Source: Burkholderiaceae bacterium (GTDB lineage Bacteria > Pseudomonadota > Gammaproteobacteria > Burkholderiales > Burkholderiaceae_C). From it: DNA of 53,260 nucleotides. The stretch is from positions 1-53,260 of the forward strand of contig JADMJJ010000008.1 of NCBI GenBank assembly GCA_018780645.1. The letters are read 5' to 3'. The notes beneath the pieces are model-generated. The model was not told the origin of the DNA and made no database searches. It saw only the letters and a program-made list of their open reading frames with translations. The position numbers were made by a program, and so were the translations under genes. Below, piece by piece: positions 8,137-16,514 of the stretch (within the stretch, counting starts at the first letter, position 1; each line of letters begins with the position of its first letter).

Positions 8137-8759
8137 GCAAGACCAAGCTACATGCCGCCTGGCTTGAGCTGCGTGCGCAATGGACCGCCAATGCGCGCTT
8201 GCGCATGGGCGGAATGGTCATGGTGGCAATCGTGTGGGTCTATGGCCTGCTGCTCGGCTCGGACCAGGCAGACGCCTGGCGGATTGCTGCGGAGGGACTG
8301 CGTGGGGAGATCTCACGCGTGCAGCCACTGGCCAAGGAACAGGGCTGGCCGCAGCGTGCAGAGGATGCGCGTCAGCAACTGGCTGCGATCAGGGCCATGC
8401 TGTGGACGGAAACCGAACTGGGGCTGGTCGAGGCCAGGTTTCAGGATTGGCTGCGCAGCACGGCGGTCAAATCTGGTTTAGTGGTGCGTGATATTGCGGT
8501 GCTGCGGGCAGTGCCGACGTCGCCGACTGAGGGCATAACGGCGACGCCAGGGCCGCAAGTCATCAAGGCCCGTGTCGTGTTCGATCAGAACCGTGTGTCA
8601 TTGGTGGGGTTTCTGGCCGAATTGGGGCGCAGCGAAAAGGTCGTGGTCGTAGACCGTATGGCTTTGCGCTTGAGTTCGCAGCCTGCATTGGTTGAGATGG
8701 ACTTGCACATCCTCGGGGTCGCACAGATGGCGCCAACCGAGCAGGGAGCCAAGCCGTGA
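8133..8759 (+). CDS. gspM: Type II secretion inner-membrane protein GspM
   Basis: This 208-residue protein has a short cytoplasmic N-terminus, one membrane helix (MGGMVMVAIVWVYGLLLG), a coiled region and a C-terminal ferredoxin-like domain, which is the GspM layout. It partners GspL in the assembly platform. It overlaps gspL by four bases (ATGA), and its stop overlaps the GTG start of the next gene. Confidence 0.82.
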   Translation: MSKTKLHAAWLELRAQWTANARLRMGGMVMVAIVWVYGLLLGSDQADAWRIAAEGLRGEISRVQPLAKEQGWPQRAEDARQQLAAIRAMLWTETELGLVEARFQDWLRSTAVKSGLVVRDIAVLRAVPTSPTEGITATPGPQVIKARVVFDQNRVSLVGFLAELGRSEKVVVVDRMALRLSSQPALVEMDLHILGVAQMAPTEQGAKP

Positions 8760-9214
8760 ACGGTTTGCCTAAATGGAAGCTATGGGTCTTTCTGACCGCG
8801 TGCTCGGCCTTGTTTGGGTGGCTGTTGATGCCCGAGCCCGCACCCAGTGTCGGCCTGACCAAGCCGCGTCGCGACGAATGGCTGCTGGCCGCATTGCCCC
8901 GACGCTTCGACCAAACGACTCTGGCGGGCTTGATTCTCTCCGCGCCCTACTGGGGCGCACCGGACGCTTCGACCATGGTTGCTACAGCGCCACCGCCGCC
9001 GGATCCACGATGGCGTATCGCTGCAGTGTTTGGGAGTGGTCGGGAGGCTGGTGTGTTGATCATGCACTCGGCGCCAGACAAGCCGCCCGAGCGCTTGCGC
9101 GTTGGCGAGGCATTGCCCAGCGGCCATCGTATTGTGAGTATTGGTGAACGAGATTTTTGTGTGCGTATAGACAAGAAGACCTACCGGTTGGGAGTGGAGC
9201 GTCGTGATGAATAA
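8756..9214 (+). CDS. GspC/XpsN-like clamp protein of the type II system
   Basis: This 152-residue protein starts at GTG 8756, overlapping the gspM stop (GTGA), with GCAGGGAG upstream. One N-terminal membrane helix (LWVFLTACSALFGWLLM) is followed by a periplasmic segment with LILSAPYWG, a Pro-rich linker, and a small beta domain (WRIAAVFGSG...RLRVGEALPSGHRIVSIG) resembling the HR domain of GspC. There is no PDZ or coiled-coil domain, so it is shorter than classical GspC. In Xanthomonas the equivalent position, just before the secretin gene, holds xpsN, a GspC-type protein. It would connect the inner-membrane platform to the secretin GspD. The final bases overlap gspD. Confidence 0.75.
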   Translation: MNGLPKWKLWVFLTACSALFGWLLMPEPAPSVGLTKPRRDEWLLAALPRRFDQTTLAGLILSAPYWGAPDASTMVATAPPPPDPRWRIAAVFGSGREAGVLIMHSAPDKPPERLRVGEALPSGHRIVSIGERDFCVRIDKKTYRLGVERRDE

Positions 9215-11435
9215 GACCTGGAGCAAGGACTCGCCCCGCGAAGACCGGCAGTACGTACCAGTGGCGCGAGCTGCCGTTTCGGCGGCAGCTGCGATGGCCT
9301 TGTTGGTGGGCTGTCAGACACCGGTGCGCCCGTTCATTCCTGCGGCCTTGCAGGTGCGTGGAGAAGGGCCTGCCGCGTCCGCGGCCGACGCAAACGCTGC
9401 AGCGCGCGATACCCGCATTTCCCCCTTGCCCGTGGCTCCTGAAGCTGCACCCAGTGCAAAGACGGCCAGCAATGCTGCGGCAGATAGAGCAGCGCAGCCG
9501 CGCATCGGCAATGAGGACCTGGCCAGTGTCAATCTGGAGCAGGTCAGCATCGGCGTGTTTGCTCAACTGGTGTTTGCCGACATCCTCAAGAAGAACGTCA
9601 ATATCGATCCTCAGGTTCAGGCGCGCAAGGACCTGGTGACCTTCCGCTCAGGGAGTTCCCAGTCTGCCGCTCAATTGGAAAGTGCTGCCAAGCTCTTGCT
9701 CAAGAGCTATGGTGTGACCGCCGTTGATCTGGGCGGCTTGGTGCGGGTGGTCCCGGACACCGCCAATGTCGGCAACATGCCGGAAATCCGCCGCGGGGCT
9801 GCCCTGCCTGATACGCCCATGCCTTTGCGGCCGGTGTTCCAGCTGGTGGACTTGAAGGCAGTGAGGACCGTCGAGGTCGCCGGCTGGTTGCGCACGATGT
9901 TTGGCGACCGTATCAAGTCGCAAGAGGACGGAGGCCGCAATGCGATCCTGATCAGCGGCACACCGGACGCCATTGAGGCGGCGATCGAGGCCATCCGCGT
10001 CTTGGATCAACCGGTGCTCAGCGGCGTGGAGAGTGCGGCTATCACGCCGGCCTATTGGTCGGCCGACGAATTGGCCCGCCGCCTGTTTGACGTACTGACT
10101 GCCCAAGGCTATTCCGTTCAGCCCTTGAATCAGCCCCCCGGTGGTGCCAGGTATCCGATCATCCTGCTGCCTGTCCCGGGCCTGAATTCGGTGTTCGTGT
10201 TTGCTCGTGGCGCAGATTTGCTCAAGCATGTGAACGATTGGGCCCGAACCCTTGACCGACCCAGTGAGCGTGGCATTGGCAAGAATTTCTTCACCTATGC
10301 GGTGAAGCACAAGGATGCCGGAGCGATGGCCACCACGCTGGAGCAACTGTTGACGGGTGTGCGGGCCGGTGCTTCCAACACCGCTGCCGCCGGCGCAGCA
10401 GCGACCCAGGCTGCCGCGCGTAGTGGGAGTTCGGTTGTGGTGGACAAGTCCAGCAATATGCTGATCTTCCAGGCCAGCCAGGACGAGTATCCGCAAATCA
10501 TGGCCCTGCTGCAGACCTTGGATCGCCCCTCCAAATCGGCCCTGATCGAGGTCACCGTGGCCGAGTTGAAGCTGGATGATTCCAATCAGTTGGGTGTCGA
10601 GTGGCTGGCCACCAAGGCCCTGTCCAGCGGCGCAACCATCATTGGGGGCACATCAGGAGGTCTCTCCGTCGGTTCGGCTGGGGCCACCTTTCGGGTGTTC
10701 GACACCATTGGCGGTGTGCGCGCCGTGCTGAATGCGCTGGCCTCGGAGAACCGAGCCACGGTGCTATCCAGCCCGCGCCTGATGGCGCGCAACGGCGAGA
10801 CGGCGACCATACAGGTGGGCGATGAGGTGCCCATCGTGACCAGCCAGTTGAACACCGGCACCGGCGTGGCCACCAATGTCGGGACTGCGCCCACGAATCA
10901 GGTGTTGCAGACCATCCAGTACCGCACCACCGGTGTGCTGCTGAAGATCAAACCGGTGATTCATTCGGGCGATCAGGTCGACCTCGACGTGACCCAGGAG
11001 GTCAGCTCAGCACGTTCCACCAATACCGGGGTCAACAATTCGCCGACCTTCGGCACGCGCAAGGTGGACACCAAGCTGACCTTGCGCAACGGCGCCACCG
11101 TGCTGCTGGGAGGCTTGATCTCGGAGGAGGGTAGTCTGGGCAATGCGGGCATACCTCTGTTGAAGGACGTGCCCGTACTTGGCACTCTCTTCAGTAACAA
11201 GACCGCCAAGAACCTGCGTACCGAGATGATTGTCTTGATCACGCCTTACGTTATCAACGACGAGCGCGAAGCGGAGTCTGTGACCTCTGCCTTCCGCAAG
11301 ATGCTGGGCCCGTGGGCCGGAGCGATGCAGGGCCTTGCGCCGGCGCCCGCGCTGCCTACGCCGGGTGCCGTCGAGGCCAAACCTGCGCCCGCTGCACCGG
11401 CGGTGCCTGCCCCCGCCGCATCCGCCCCCCGCTGA
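9207..11435 (+). CDS. gspD: Type II secretion outer-membrane secretin GspD (lipoprotein)
   Basis: This 742-residue protein starts at ATG 9207, right after an in-frame GTG at 9204, with GGAG upstream. A hydrophobic segment ends in a lipobox (MALLVGC, Cys36), so the secretin may be a lipoprotein that reaches the outer membrane without a separate pilotin. It then has an Ala-rich spacer, an N0 domain (IGVFAQLVFADILKKNVNI), N1-N3 repeats with an Ala-rich insert, and the secretin core with VLSSPRLMARNGETATIQVG and GATVLLGGLI...PLLKDVPVLGTLF...EMIVLITPYVI. The C-terminus is a Pro/Ala-rich tail. It forms the outer-membrane channel of the system. Confidence 0.95.
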   Translation: MNKTWSKDSPREDRQYVPVARAAVSAAAAMALLVGCQTPVRPFIPAALQVRGEGPAASAADANAAARDTRISPLPVAPEAAPSAKTASNAAADRAAQPRIGNEDLASVNLEQVSIGVFAQLVFADILKKNVNIDPQVQARKDLVTFRSGSSQSAAQLESAAKLLLKSYGVTAVDLGGLVRVVPDTANVGNMPEIRRGAALPDTPMPLRPVFQLVDLKAVRTVEVAGWLRTMFGDRIKSQEDGGRNAILISGTPDAIEAAIEAIRVLDQPVLSGVESAAITPAYWSADELARRLFDVLTAQGYSVQPLNQPPGGARYPIILLPVPGLNSVFVFARGADLLKHVNDWARTLDRPSERGIGKNFFTYAVKHKDAGAMATTLEQLLTGVRAGASNTAAAGAAATQAAARSGSSVVVDKSSNMLIFQASQDEYPQIMALLQTLDRPSKSALIEVTVAELKLDDSNQLGVEWLATKALSSGATIIGGTSGGLSVGSAGATFRVFDTIGGVRAVLNALASENRATVLSSPRLMARNGETATIQVGDEVPIVTSQLNTGTGVATNVGTAPTNQVLQTIQYRTTGVLLKIKPVIHSGDQVDLDVTQEVSSARSTNTGVNNSPTFGTRKVDTKLTLRNGATVLLGGLISEEGSLGNAGIPLLKDVPVLGTLFSNKTAKNLRTEMIVLITPYVINDEREAESVTSAFRKMLGPWAGAMQGLAPAPALPTPGAVEAKPAPAAPAVPAPAASAPR

Positions 11436-11450
11436 GGCCCGCAGACCGAC

Positions 11451-13145
11451 ATGAGCGAACGCGAAATGCCCCAACGCCTGGGCGAGTTGCTGGTCTCCAC
11501 GGCCCAGATCGGCAGCAGCGAGCTGGCCCAGGCGCTGGACTTCCAGCGCGCTCACGGCGGCCGCCTGGGCGCCATCCTGGTGCGCATGGGGGCCCTGTCG
11601 GAAGAGTCGCTGTACCAGGGGCTGGCCAGGCAGCTGGGCCTGAGCCTGATCGGCCCGGCCGAGATCCATGAGGCCGAGGTACAGGCCGGGCTGGCCGCCT
11701 GGGGTTTCAGCCGTGATTGGTGGGTGCGCCAGCAGGCGCTGCCCTGGGTTGATGCCGATGGCCTGCGGCATGTGGGTGGCAGCGACCCACAGCAGCTGGA
11801 CCTGCGCGAGACGCTGGAGGCCCAGGGCGGCGAGACCGCGCTGCAGTGGCACTTCATGCTGCCCGCCACCCTGGAGCGCTGGCACCAGGGCCTGAGCGCG
11901 CCGGGCCAGGGCGGGGTCGATATGGATGCCCGCACCTTGCGCGAACTGGCCGAGGACGCGCCGGTCATTTCTTTCGTCAACAATGTGCTGGCCCAGGCAG
12001 TCGAGGCACGTGCCTCGGACATCCACCTCGAGCCCGGCGAGCGCGAGTTCGATGTGCGCTTTCGCATCGACGGCGTGCTGCATACGCGCATGAGCATGCC
12101 GATGTCGCGCTACCCGGCGATTGCCTCACGGGTCAAGCTGGTGTCGCAGCTGGACATTGCGGAGCGCCGCCTGCCGCAGGACGGGCGCACCTCGATACGC
12201 GTCGCCGGCGAGGAGATGGATGTGCGGGTGTCGGCCATTCCGGCCGTGCATGGCGAATCGCTGGTGATGCGGCTGCTGCCCAAGCAGCGTGCCGACCTGA
12301 AGCTGGAGCGCCTGGGCATGGAAGCCGACCAGCTGGCGATGTTTCGCCAGTGGCTGCAGCTGCCCAATGGCCTGGTGCTGGTGACCGGGCCGACCGGCAG
12401 TGGCAAGAGCACAACGCTGTACGGCGCGCTGGCGGCCGTCAATGACTTCAGCCGCAAGATCATCACGGTTGAGGATCCGGTCGAGTTCCGCCTGCCCCAT
12501 GTGGTGCAGATCCAGACCCAGACCGAGATCGGCTACACCTTTGCCCGGGCGCTGCGCAGCATTCTGCGGCACGACCCGGACATCATCATGGTCGGCGAAA
12601 TCCGCGACCGCGAAACCGCCGAGATCGCCGTGCAGTCGGCCTTGACCGGCCACCTGGTGCTGGCAACGCTGCACACCAATGACGCACTCTCGGCCGTGAC
12701 CCGGCTGGTGGACATGGGTGTCGAGCCCTATCTGGTGGCGGCGGCACTGAAGGCGATGATGGCCCAGCGCCTCGTGCGGCGACTGTGCCCCGAGTGCTCG
12801 GTGCCTGCGCCCGATACGGCGCTGGACGAACGCTGGGGCCAATTGTTGCCGCGTTTGCAGCATTCCGATCTGCAGGGCAAGCCGGCCAATTGGCGGCGAG
12901 CCGTTGGTTGCGCGCACTGCCAGCAGACCGGCTTCCGTGGCCGTATCGGCATCTACGAGCTGGTCACCGTGGGCGCCGAGATGCAGCACCGCATCGCGGC
13001 GGCGGCGCCGCAGTCGGAAGTGCAGGCCCTTGCCGATGCAGCCGGGCGGCGCAGCCTGGTCGAGGATGGCTTGATCAAGGTGCGGGCCGGCCTGACGACC
13101 TTTGACGAGGTGCTGCGCGCCAGCGGCGGCTTGGCGCTGGAGTGA
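11451..13145 (+). CDS. gspE: Type II secretion ATPase GspE
   Basis: This 564-residue cytoplasmic ATPase powers the pseudopilus. The N-terminal GSPII_E domain (LGELLVSTAQIGSSELAQAL) is followed by the catalytic core. That core has SDIHLEP, Walker A GPTGSGKST (residues 313-321, Lys319), the Asp box with VEDPVEFRL, the Walker B region DPDIIMVGEIRD, and the His box HLVLATLHTNDALSAV. A zinc-binding insert has two CxxC pairs (LCPECS and CAHCQQTGFRGR). It starts 15 bases after gspD and overlaps gspF by four bases. Confidence 0.96.
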   Translation: MSEREMPQRLGELLVSTAQIGSSELAQALDFQRAHGGRLGAILVRMGALSEESLYQGLARQLGLSLIGPAEIHEAEVQAGLAAWGFSRDWWVRQQALPWVDADGLRHVGGSDPQQLDLRETLEAQGGETALQWHFMLPATLERWHQGLSAPGQGGVDMDARTLRELAEDAPVISFVNNVLAQAVEARASDIHLEPGEREFDVRFRIDGVLHTRMSMPMSRYPAIASRVKLVSQLDIAERRLPQDGRTSIRVAGEEMDVRVSAIPAVHGESLVMRLLPKQRADLKLERLGMEADQLAMFRQWLQLPNGLVLVTGPTGSGKSTTLYGALAAVNDFSRKIITVEDPVEFRLPHVVQIQTQTEIGYTFARALRSILRHDPDIIMVGEIRDRETAEIAVQSALTGHLVLATLHTNDALSAVTRLVDMGVEPYLVAAALKAMMAQRLVRRLCPECSVPAPDTALDERWGQLLPRLQHSDLQGKPANWRRAVGCAHCQQTGFRGRIGIYELVTVGAEMQHRIAAAAPQSEVQALADAAGRRSLVEDGLIKVRAGLTTFDEVLRASGGLALE

Positions 13146-14383
13146 TGGGCGAATCCATGCACGTCGATTCATCCTCCGCCCAGAGCTACAGCTACCGCGC
13201 GCTCGATGCCGAGGGAGCTATGCGCTCGGGCAAGCTCAGTGCCATCAGCGAGACCGAGGCCGTGCGCGAGTTGCTGCGTCAGGGCTACAAGCCGGTGTCG
13301 GTGCAGGCCGATCAGCCGGCGCTGGTCAAGTCGGCGCGCTCGCGCCGCGCGCCCGGCCTGGCCGATCAACTGGTGCTGATACGAGAGTTGTCCACCCTGC
13401 TGGGCGCGGGCATTTCGTTGTCGGAGGCCCTGCCTTCGCTGGCCCAGGCCTATGCCGACCAGTCGCTGGGCCCGGCGCTGAGCAGCGCCGACCGTGACGT
13501 GCGCTCAGGCGCCAAGCTGTCGGAGGCCCTGCGCCGCAGCGGCCTGGCGCTGCCGCCCTATGTGCTGGCCCTGGTCGAGGCCGGGGAGGCCAGCGGCGCC
13601 CTGTCGGCGGCGCTGAACGATGCCGCCTCGCAGATGGATCACGAACGCCGCATCGATCAGGAACTGCGCAACGCGCTGGTCTATCCGGCCGTGCTCGTCA
13701 CCACCGGGGTGTTGGCGGTGACGGTGATCTTTGTCGGAGTGGTGCCACGTTTTGCCAGCCTGCTGAAGAGCTCACGGGCCGATGTGCCGGCCTTCTCGCG
13801 CTGGCTGATCGAGTCGGGCCTCTACGTGAAGCAAAACCTGCTGCCTTTCGGTCTTGGCGCGATGGCCCTGGTGGTGCTGCTGGCCATGCTGCTGTCCAGC
13901 CCCAGCTACCGCGCGCGCGGCTTCGAGGCGCTGTCGCGGATGCCGATGATCGGCCCCTGGCTGATGCGGGTGGACATCGGCCGCTGGGCCACCGTGCTGG
14001 GTACCCTGCTGGCCAATCGCGTGCCCATCATCACGGCGATCGATCTGTCGGCCGGTGCGCTGCGCCTGCAGCGGCTGCGCAGCGATCTGGCCAGTACCTC
14101 GCGCGAGCTGGAACGGGGCCGCAGCCTGTCGGACGTGCTGGGCTCCAAGGGTTGGTTCCCGCCGGCGCGACTGAATCTGGTGCGCGTGGGCGAACGCTCG
14201 GGCGAACTGCCACGCATGCTCAGCACCCTGGGCGCGATGGAAACCGAAGCGGCCCGAGTGCTGCAAAAGCGGGTGCTGGCGCTGATTGAGCCGGCGGCCA
14301 TTTTGCTGATCGGCGCGGTGATCGGCGTCATCATGGTCGCCGTGATGATGGCCATCACCAGCCTGAACTCGGTCGTGGCCTGA
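13142..14383 (+). CDS. gspF: Type II secretion inner-membrane platform protein GspF
   Basis: This 413-residue polytopic protein starts with YSYRALDAEGAMRSGKL, typical of GspF, and has two T2SSF cytoplasmic four-helix domains (LIRELSTLLGAGISLSEALP and RWATVLGTLLANRVPIITAI) with three membrane helices (near residues 180-205, 230-250 and 380-405). It is the central platform that engages GspE and the pseudopilus. The TGA at 14381-14383 shares its last base with the ATG of the acyltransferase that follows. Confidence 0.95.
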   Translation: MMGESMHVDSSSAQSYSYRALDAEGAMRSGKLSAISETEAVRELLRQGYKPVSVQADQPALVKSARSRRAPGLADQLVLIRELSTLLGAGISLSEALPSLAQAYADQSLGPALSSADRDVRSGAKLSEALRRSGLALPPYVLALVEAGEASGALSAALNDAASQMDHERRIDQELRNALVYPAVLVTTGVLAVTVIFVGVVPRFASLLKSSRADVPAFSRWLIESGLYVKQNLLPFGLGAMALVVLLAMLLSSPSYRARGFEALSRMPMIGPWLMRVDIGRWATVLGTLLANRVPIITAIDLSAGALRLQRLRSDLASTSRELERGRSLSDVLGSKGWFPPARLNLVRVGERSGELPRMLSTLGAMETEAARVLQKRVLALIEPAAILLIGAVIGVIMVAVMMAITSLNSVVA

Positions 14384-15435
14384 TGGCTGGGCGCGGAGCC
14401 GTCGCGCACGACGCCACGGCCAGCCTGGATGGCCTGCGCGGCCTGGCTGCGCTGATGGTGGTGGCCAGCCATGCCAGCGGCCTGGGGCTGAACCTGGTGC
14501 CCGGGCTGTCGCTGGCCGGCATGGGCAAGTACGGCGTCTATCTGTTCTTCGTGCTGAGTGCCTATCTGCTCAGCGCGCAATGGCTGCAGGCCTGGGCGCA
14601 GGGGCAGGTTTCCTGGTCCTACCTCGGCCACTATCTGTCCAAGCGCGTATTGCGCATCTATCCCTTGTACGCGCTGGTGCTGCTGATCGGCCTGGCGCTT
14701 GCGCCGCGCGGCCTGGGCGTGCCGCTCGATGCGGCGGCCGTCTGGCGGCATCTGACCCTGCAGGAAGGGCGCGACATCTACTGGAGCGTGCCGGTCGAGT
14801 TTCTGTACTACCTGTGCATTCCGCTGCTAACGGGCTGGCTGGCGCTGCGGTGGCCCGGCGGTCTGCGCGTGCTCGGTGTGCTGCTGGTGCTGGCGGTCGC
14901 GCATGCGCTGTTTCCGGCGGCCGCGACGCCGATCAACAGCAGCAATCTGGGGTTTTACCTGCCGGTCTTCGTTGCGGGCTCTCTGTGTGCCTGGTGGATG
15001 CATGCGACTGCGCCTCGCGCCTCGACCGCGCCACGCCTGCTTGGTGTGCTGGATATGCTCGCCCTGCTCGCTCTGCTGTGCTCGGCCCCGGCGGTGTACC
15101 ACGCCGCCGGTTGGGCGCGTGGGCCGGACGCCCTGCATCGCAGTTTTGTCGCCTGGGGACTGTTCTGGGGCTTGATACTGGTGGGCATGCTGCGCGGATT
15201 GCTGCCCTATTGGGTGCGTGTGTTGCAGCAGAGCCCCTGGCGTGCCTGCGGCCGCTGGTGCTTCGGAATCTATCTGCTGCATATGCCCGCGCTCTACGCC
15301 GCCAAGCGCCTGCCTCTGCCCGAGACGCTGCGCGCCTGGCTCGGCTTGGCGTTGGCCTTGACGATTGCCGCATTGGCCTACCGATTGATCGAGCGGCCGG
15401 CCGTGAACTTGTGGCGCGGCCGTGTCCCGTCCTGA
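14383..15435 (+). CDS. Acyltransferase-3 family membrane protein
   Basis: This 350-residue protein has about ten membrane helices and the family start SLDGLRGLAALMVVASH, with the catalytic-type His after ASH and the Arg in DGLRG. It also has GVYLFFVLSAYLLS and RVLRIYPLYALVLL, and ends with YRLIERPAVNLWRG, as OafA/ExoZ-type O-acyltransferases do. Such enzymes move acyl (mostly acetyl) groups onto sugars at the periplasmic face. It overlaps gspF by one base (TGATG), so it is translated with the secretion operon, an unusual place for it. Its acceptor could be the polysaccharide made downstream. The 3' end is 14 bases from the convergent sulfotransferase. Confidence 0.9.
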   Translation: MAGRGAVAHDATASLDGLRGLAALMVVASHASGLGLNLVPGLSLAGMGKYGVYLFFVLSAYLLSAQWLQAWAQGQVSWSYLGHYLSKRVLRIYPLYALVLLIGLALAPRGLGVPLDAAAVWRHLTLQEGRDIYWSVPVEFLYYLCIPLLTGWLALRWPGGLRVLGVLLVLAVAHALFPAAATPINSSNLGFYLPVFVAGSLCAWWMHATAPRASTAPRLLGVLDMLALLALLCSAPAVYHAAGWARGPDALHRSFVAWGLFWGLILVGMLRGLLPYWVRVLQQSPWRACGRWCFGIYLLHMPALYAAKRLPLPETLRAWLGLALALTIAALAYRLIERPAVNLWRGRVPS

Positions 15436-15449
15436 TCCGCGACCATGGG

Positions 15450-16514
15450 TCAGCTGTCGCGGAACCTCAGCTGAGCGCGGGCCTGCGCGGCTTGCAGCGC
15501 CTGCAGGGCCGGCTTGATGGATGCAGGTGCTTTGGCCTCGTAGCGGTCTACCTTGCCGCGCTGAGTTCGCTTGATTGCCGCCTGCAGGGCCGCAGGCCCG
15601 ACGGTGTCAGGCAAGCCGAGTTGCTCGCACACATGGCGGATCGTTGAAGCAGGATCGCGAAGCAGCTCGTCTTGGCCGCAGACCACCAGCGTCCCAGGCG
15701 CCATGTGGTGGTCCAGCCAGTCCAGCGTGTCGGCGCTAGCCAGAAGCGCACGGCCCAGGAAGGCCTGCAGATCGTTGGTTCCCGCCGGTTCCAGCGCATG
15801 TTCGGTAAACATGGCGCGCCACATTTTTTCATTGGAATGGAAGGTATTGGCCGGGTCACGGCTCATCCAGACTACTTGGGCATCGGGGAAGCGCCGCAAA
15901 ATGGCTTGCAGCCTGAAGGTATGGTTCGGTGATTTGAGTATCAACCGCTCGCCGGCACGGCCTTGACTTTGCAGCACGCCTTGCAAAAAAGCCTCCCAGC
16001 GGGGCAGCCAGGTGCCGTCGTTAAGCCAGTGCTGCTGATCCAGCGTGTGGGCCAGCTCGGCCAGTCGCGAAGGCATCAGAAAGGCTCGGTAGGCCGAGGC
16101 TACGCCCAGGCCGAGCAGGGCGAACTCGTCTTCCTGCGGCGTGTGGGCGCCAATTTCCAGGCCGTCCATGGGCCGGGCAATCGGTGCCTGCTTCGGGCCG
16201 CTGCCCAGCAGCTGGAACGCGCAGGGGTTCATGCACTGCCAGGTCAGCGGGGTGGGCAGGCCGGTGGCCGCGGTCAGCAGCTCATGCATGACGGTGGTGC
16301 CGCTGCGCCAGGGGCCGACGATCAGCAGCGGTGCCCGCAAGGGCGGGGCGTCGCGCAGCTGCGCATGGCTGAGCCGGCTGTTCAGATCGGCCCAGCCACT
16401 CTTCCAGACCAGGGCGGCACGCAGGCGCCAATCAAGCTTGGCCCAGGGCTCGCCTGCACGCAACCAGCGCAGCAGGTCGCCGGACAGCGCCAAGGTCGGC
16501 ATGCGCGCGCTCAC
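15450..16514 (-). CDS. Sulfotransferase family protein (PAPS-dependent type)
   Basis: This 354-residue soluble protein starts at GTG 16514, overlapping the upstream stop as GTGA. It shows the 5'-phosphosulfate loop (LIVGPWRSGTTVMHEL), the 3'-phosphate motif (VVWMSRDPANTFHS), and LILKSPNHTFRLQ between them, the signature of the Sulfotransfer_3 family. Members transfer sulfate from PAPS to carbohydrate or other hydroxyl groups. It is the last gene of a coupled three-gene minus-strand operon. With CysN/CysC at the left end of the window providing PAPS, a role in sulfating a surface glycan is a reasonable inference, but the substrate is not shown by the sequence. Confidence 0.85.
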   Translation of the reverse strand: MSARMPTLALSGDLLRWLRAGEPWAKLDWRLRAALVWKSGWADLNSRLSHAQLRDAPPLRAPLLIVGPWRSGTTVMHELLTAATGLPTPLTWQCMNPCAFQLLGSGPKQAPIARPMDGLEIGAHTPQEDEFALLGLGVASAYRAFLMPSRLAELAHTLDQQHWLNDGTWLPRWEAFLQGVLQSQGRAGERLILKSPNHTFRLQAILRRFPDAQVVWMSRDPANTFHSNEKMWRAMFTEHALEPAGTNDLQAFLGRALLASADTLDWLDHHMAPGTLVVCGQDELLRDPASTIRHVCEQLGLPDTVGPAALQAAIKRTQRGKVDRYEAKAPASIKPALQALQAAQARAQLRFRDS

